This document shows positions 5,561 through 5,824 of a stretch of DNA of 5,824 nucleotides, piece by piece. The position numbers and the translations under genes were made by a program. Source of the stretch: an uncultured Ruminococcus sp. (lineage in GTDB: Bacteria > Bacillota > Clostridia > Oscillospirales > Ruminococcaceae); assembly GCA_910584195.1 (NCBI GenBank), contig CAJTYV010000087.1, positions 1-5,824 on the forward strand, in the 5' to 3' direction. A model generated the notes under the pieces. That model ran no database searches and had not been told where the DNA came from. It saw only the letters and a list, made by a program, of their open reading frames with translations. Position 1 is the first letter of the stretch. The number at the start of each line of letters is the position of its first letter.

Positions 5561-5710
5561 GCATTGTGGAAATGTGCATAACAGGCTATGGAATCATGGA
5601 TAACTCTATTCACAGCACATGGAAAAGCTAAAGTGCAGCTTTCCCACGTCCTGCAAACAGAGTTACCCACAATTCCATAAGATAGCCAGTTATACACATT
5701 CCCACAATGC
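5561..5710 (-). repeat. Large inverted repeat, capable of a 150-nt RNA hairpin on the minus strand
   Basis: The left arm 5561-5629 (69 bases) matches the reverse complement of the right arm 5637-5710 (74 bases) at 57 of 69 positions, with one 5-base insertion in the right arm and a 7-base centre (5630-5636). Of the 12 mismatches, 10 are transitions, and every one becomes a G-U pair in minus-strand RNA and an A-C mismatch in plus-strand RNA. Only two true mismatches remain on the minus strand. This asymmetry suggests the hairpin works, or worked, as minus-strand RNA; strand-biased C-to-T change is an alternative. It could be a structured small RNA, a palindromic miniature element or a replication-related site. 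Confidence 0.85.
5573..5698. other. Cluster of DnaA-box-like motifs in the inverted repeat
   Basis: TTATGCACA on the minus strand (5573-5581) and TTATACACA on the plus strand (5690-5698) both fit the TTATNCACA consensus and sit at matching places in the two arms. TTACCCACA (5663-5671, plus) differs at one position from TTATCCACA, and its partner TTATCCATG (5595-5603, minus) at two. They may mark a replication or DnaA-titration site, or simply be duplicated by the palindrome. No replication gene is in the window. Confidence 0.35.
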
Positions 5711-5738
5711 CGACGGCGGCGAAATCCCCCCATTCTTT

Positions 5739-5768
5739 ATATATCAGATGATGTTGTTAAAAAACAAA
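5739..5768 (-). promoter_or_regulatory. Weak candidate minus-strand promoter facing the inverted repeat
   Basis: Read on the minus strand, TTGTTT (about 5763-5768) is followed after 18 bases by TATATA (5739-5744). Transcription would start near 5731, about 20 bases before the right arm at 5710. That is the orientation in which the hairpin pairs best. Both boxes are poor matches in AT-rich DNA, so this is tentative. Confidence 0.25.
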
Positions 5769-5775
5769 TCAAGCA

Positions 5776-5804
5776 TTGATTTTAACTGCCTTTAAATATA
5801 TAAT
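5776..5804 (+). promoter_or_regulatory. Sigma-A-type promoter for a gene beyond the window
   Basis: TTGATT (5776-5781) is followed after 17 bases by a perfect TATAAT (5799-5804). The start would be near 5811, immediately before the ribosome binding site at 5816-5824. The promoter is independent of the recombinase remnant and probably belongs to the resident chromosome. Confidence 0.75.
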
Positions 5805-5815
5805 ACTTTTTAGAA

Positions 5816-5824
5816 GAGGAGGTA
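5816..5824 (+). promoter_or_regulatory. Ribosome binding site of a downstream gene
   Basis: GAGGAGGTA at the last bases of the window is a near-perfect ribosome binding site. The start codon should follow within about 10 bases outside the window, giving an unusually short leader from the promoter at 5776-5804. Confidence 0.65.

Noticed and set aside
5394..5733. Minus-strand frames over the inverted repeat
   Set aside because: They cross the palindrome and lack start signals or any family resemblance; the stretch is better explained as a structured repeat.
1..5824. CRISPR array
   Set aside because: No regularly spaced direct repeats are visible anywhere in the window.

Overview
The window looks chromosomal and comes from a low-to-mid GC Firmicute, most likely a gut clostridium of the Lachnospiraceae type (inference). 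The reasons are the 23S rRNA tail, a tRNA-Asn directly after an rRNA operon, strong AGGAGG-type ribosome binding sites, sigma-A style promoters and AT-rich accessory genes. I could not run database searches, so family names rest on motifs I can read.

Layout. Bases 1-38 are the last bases of a 23S rRNA gene. A spacer with no visible 5S gene follows, then a complete tRNA-Asn(GTT) and an intrinsic terminator that ends the rRNA operon near 287. At 380-605 there is a new transcription unit: an operator-like dyad, a near-consensus promoter, a structured leader of about 140 nt and an intrinsic terminator. Four same-strand genes follow at 656-4692: a PBECR4-like (RNase-fold) protein, a SIR2-family NAD-hydrolase-type protein, a HerA-family hexameric ATPase, and a 74-residue KTSC-domain protein that overlaps the HerA gene. 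SIR2 plus HerA is an established anti-phage pair. The flanking PBECR4 and KTSC genes and the conditional-looking leader make this a possibly expanded, four-gene version. After it comes a more GC-rich serine recombinase gene (4874-5479) that keeps its catalytic domain but is cut off, so it is a remnant of a mobile element.

The right end (5480-5824) has no gene. It holds a large, nearly perfect inverted repeat (5561-5710) containing DnaA-box-like motifs. All ten transition differences between its arms become G-U pairs if the minus strand is transcribed. A consensus promoter and a ribosome binding site at the very end serve a gene beyond the window.

Working model (inference): HerA and SIR2 form the core NAD-depleting defence complex. 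PBECR4 may add an RNase-type effector or toxin activity, and KTSC, whose family has been suggested to bind RNA, may be an accessory or regulator. The leader may hold expression down by transcription attenuation. The cassette sits in an rRNA/tRNA-adjacent hotspot with a decayed recombinase at its downstream edge.
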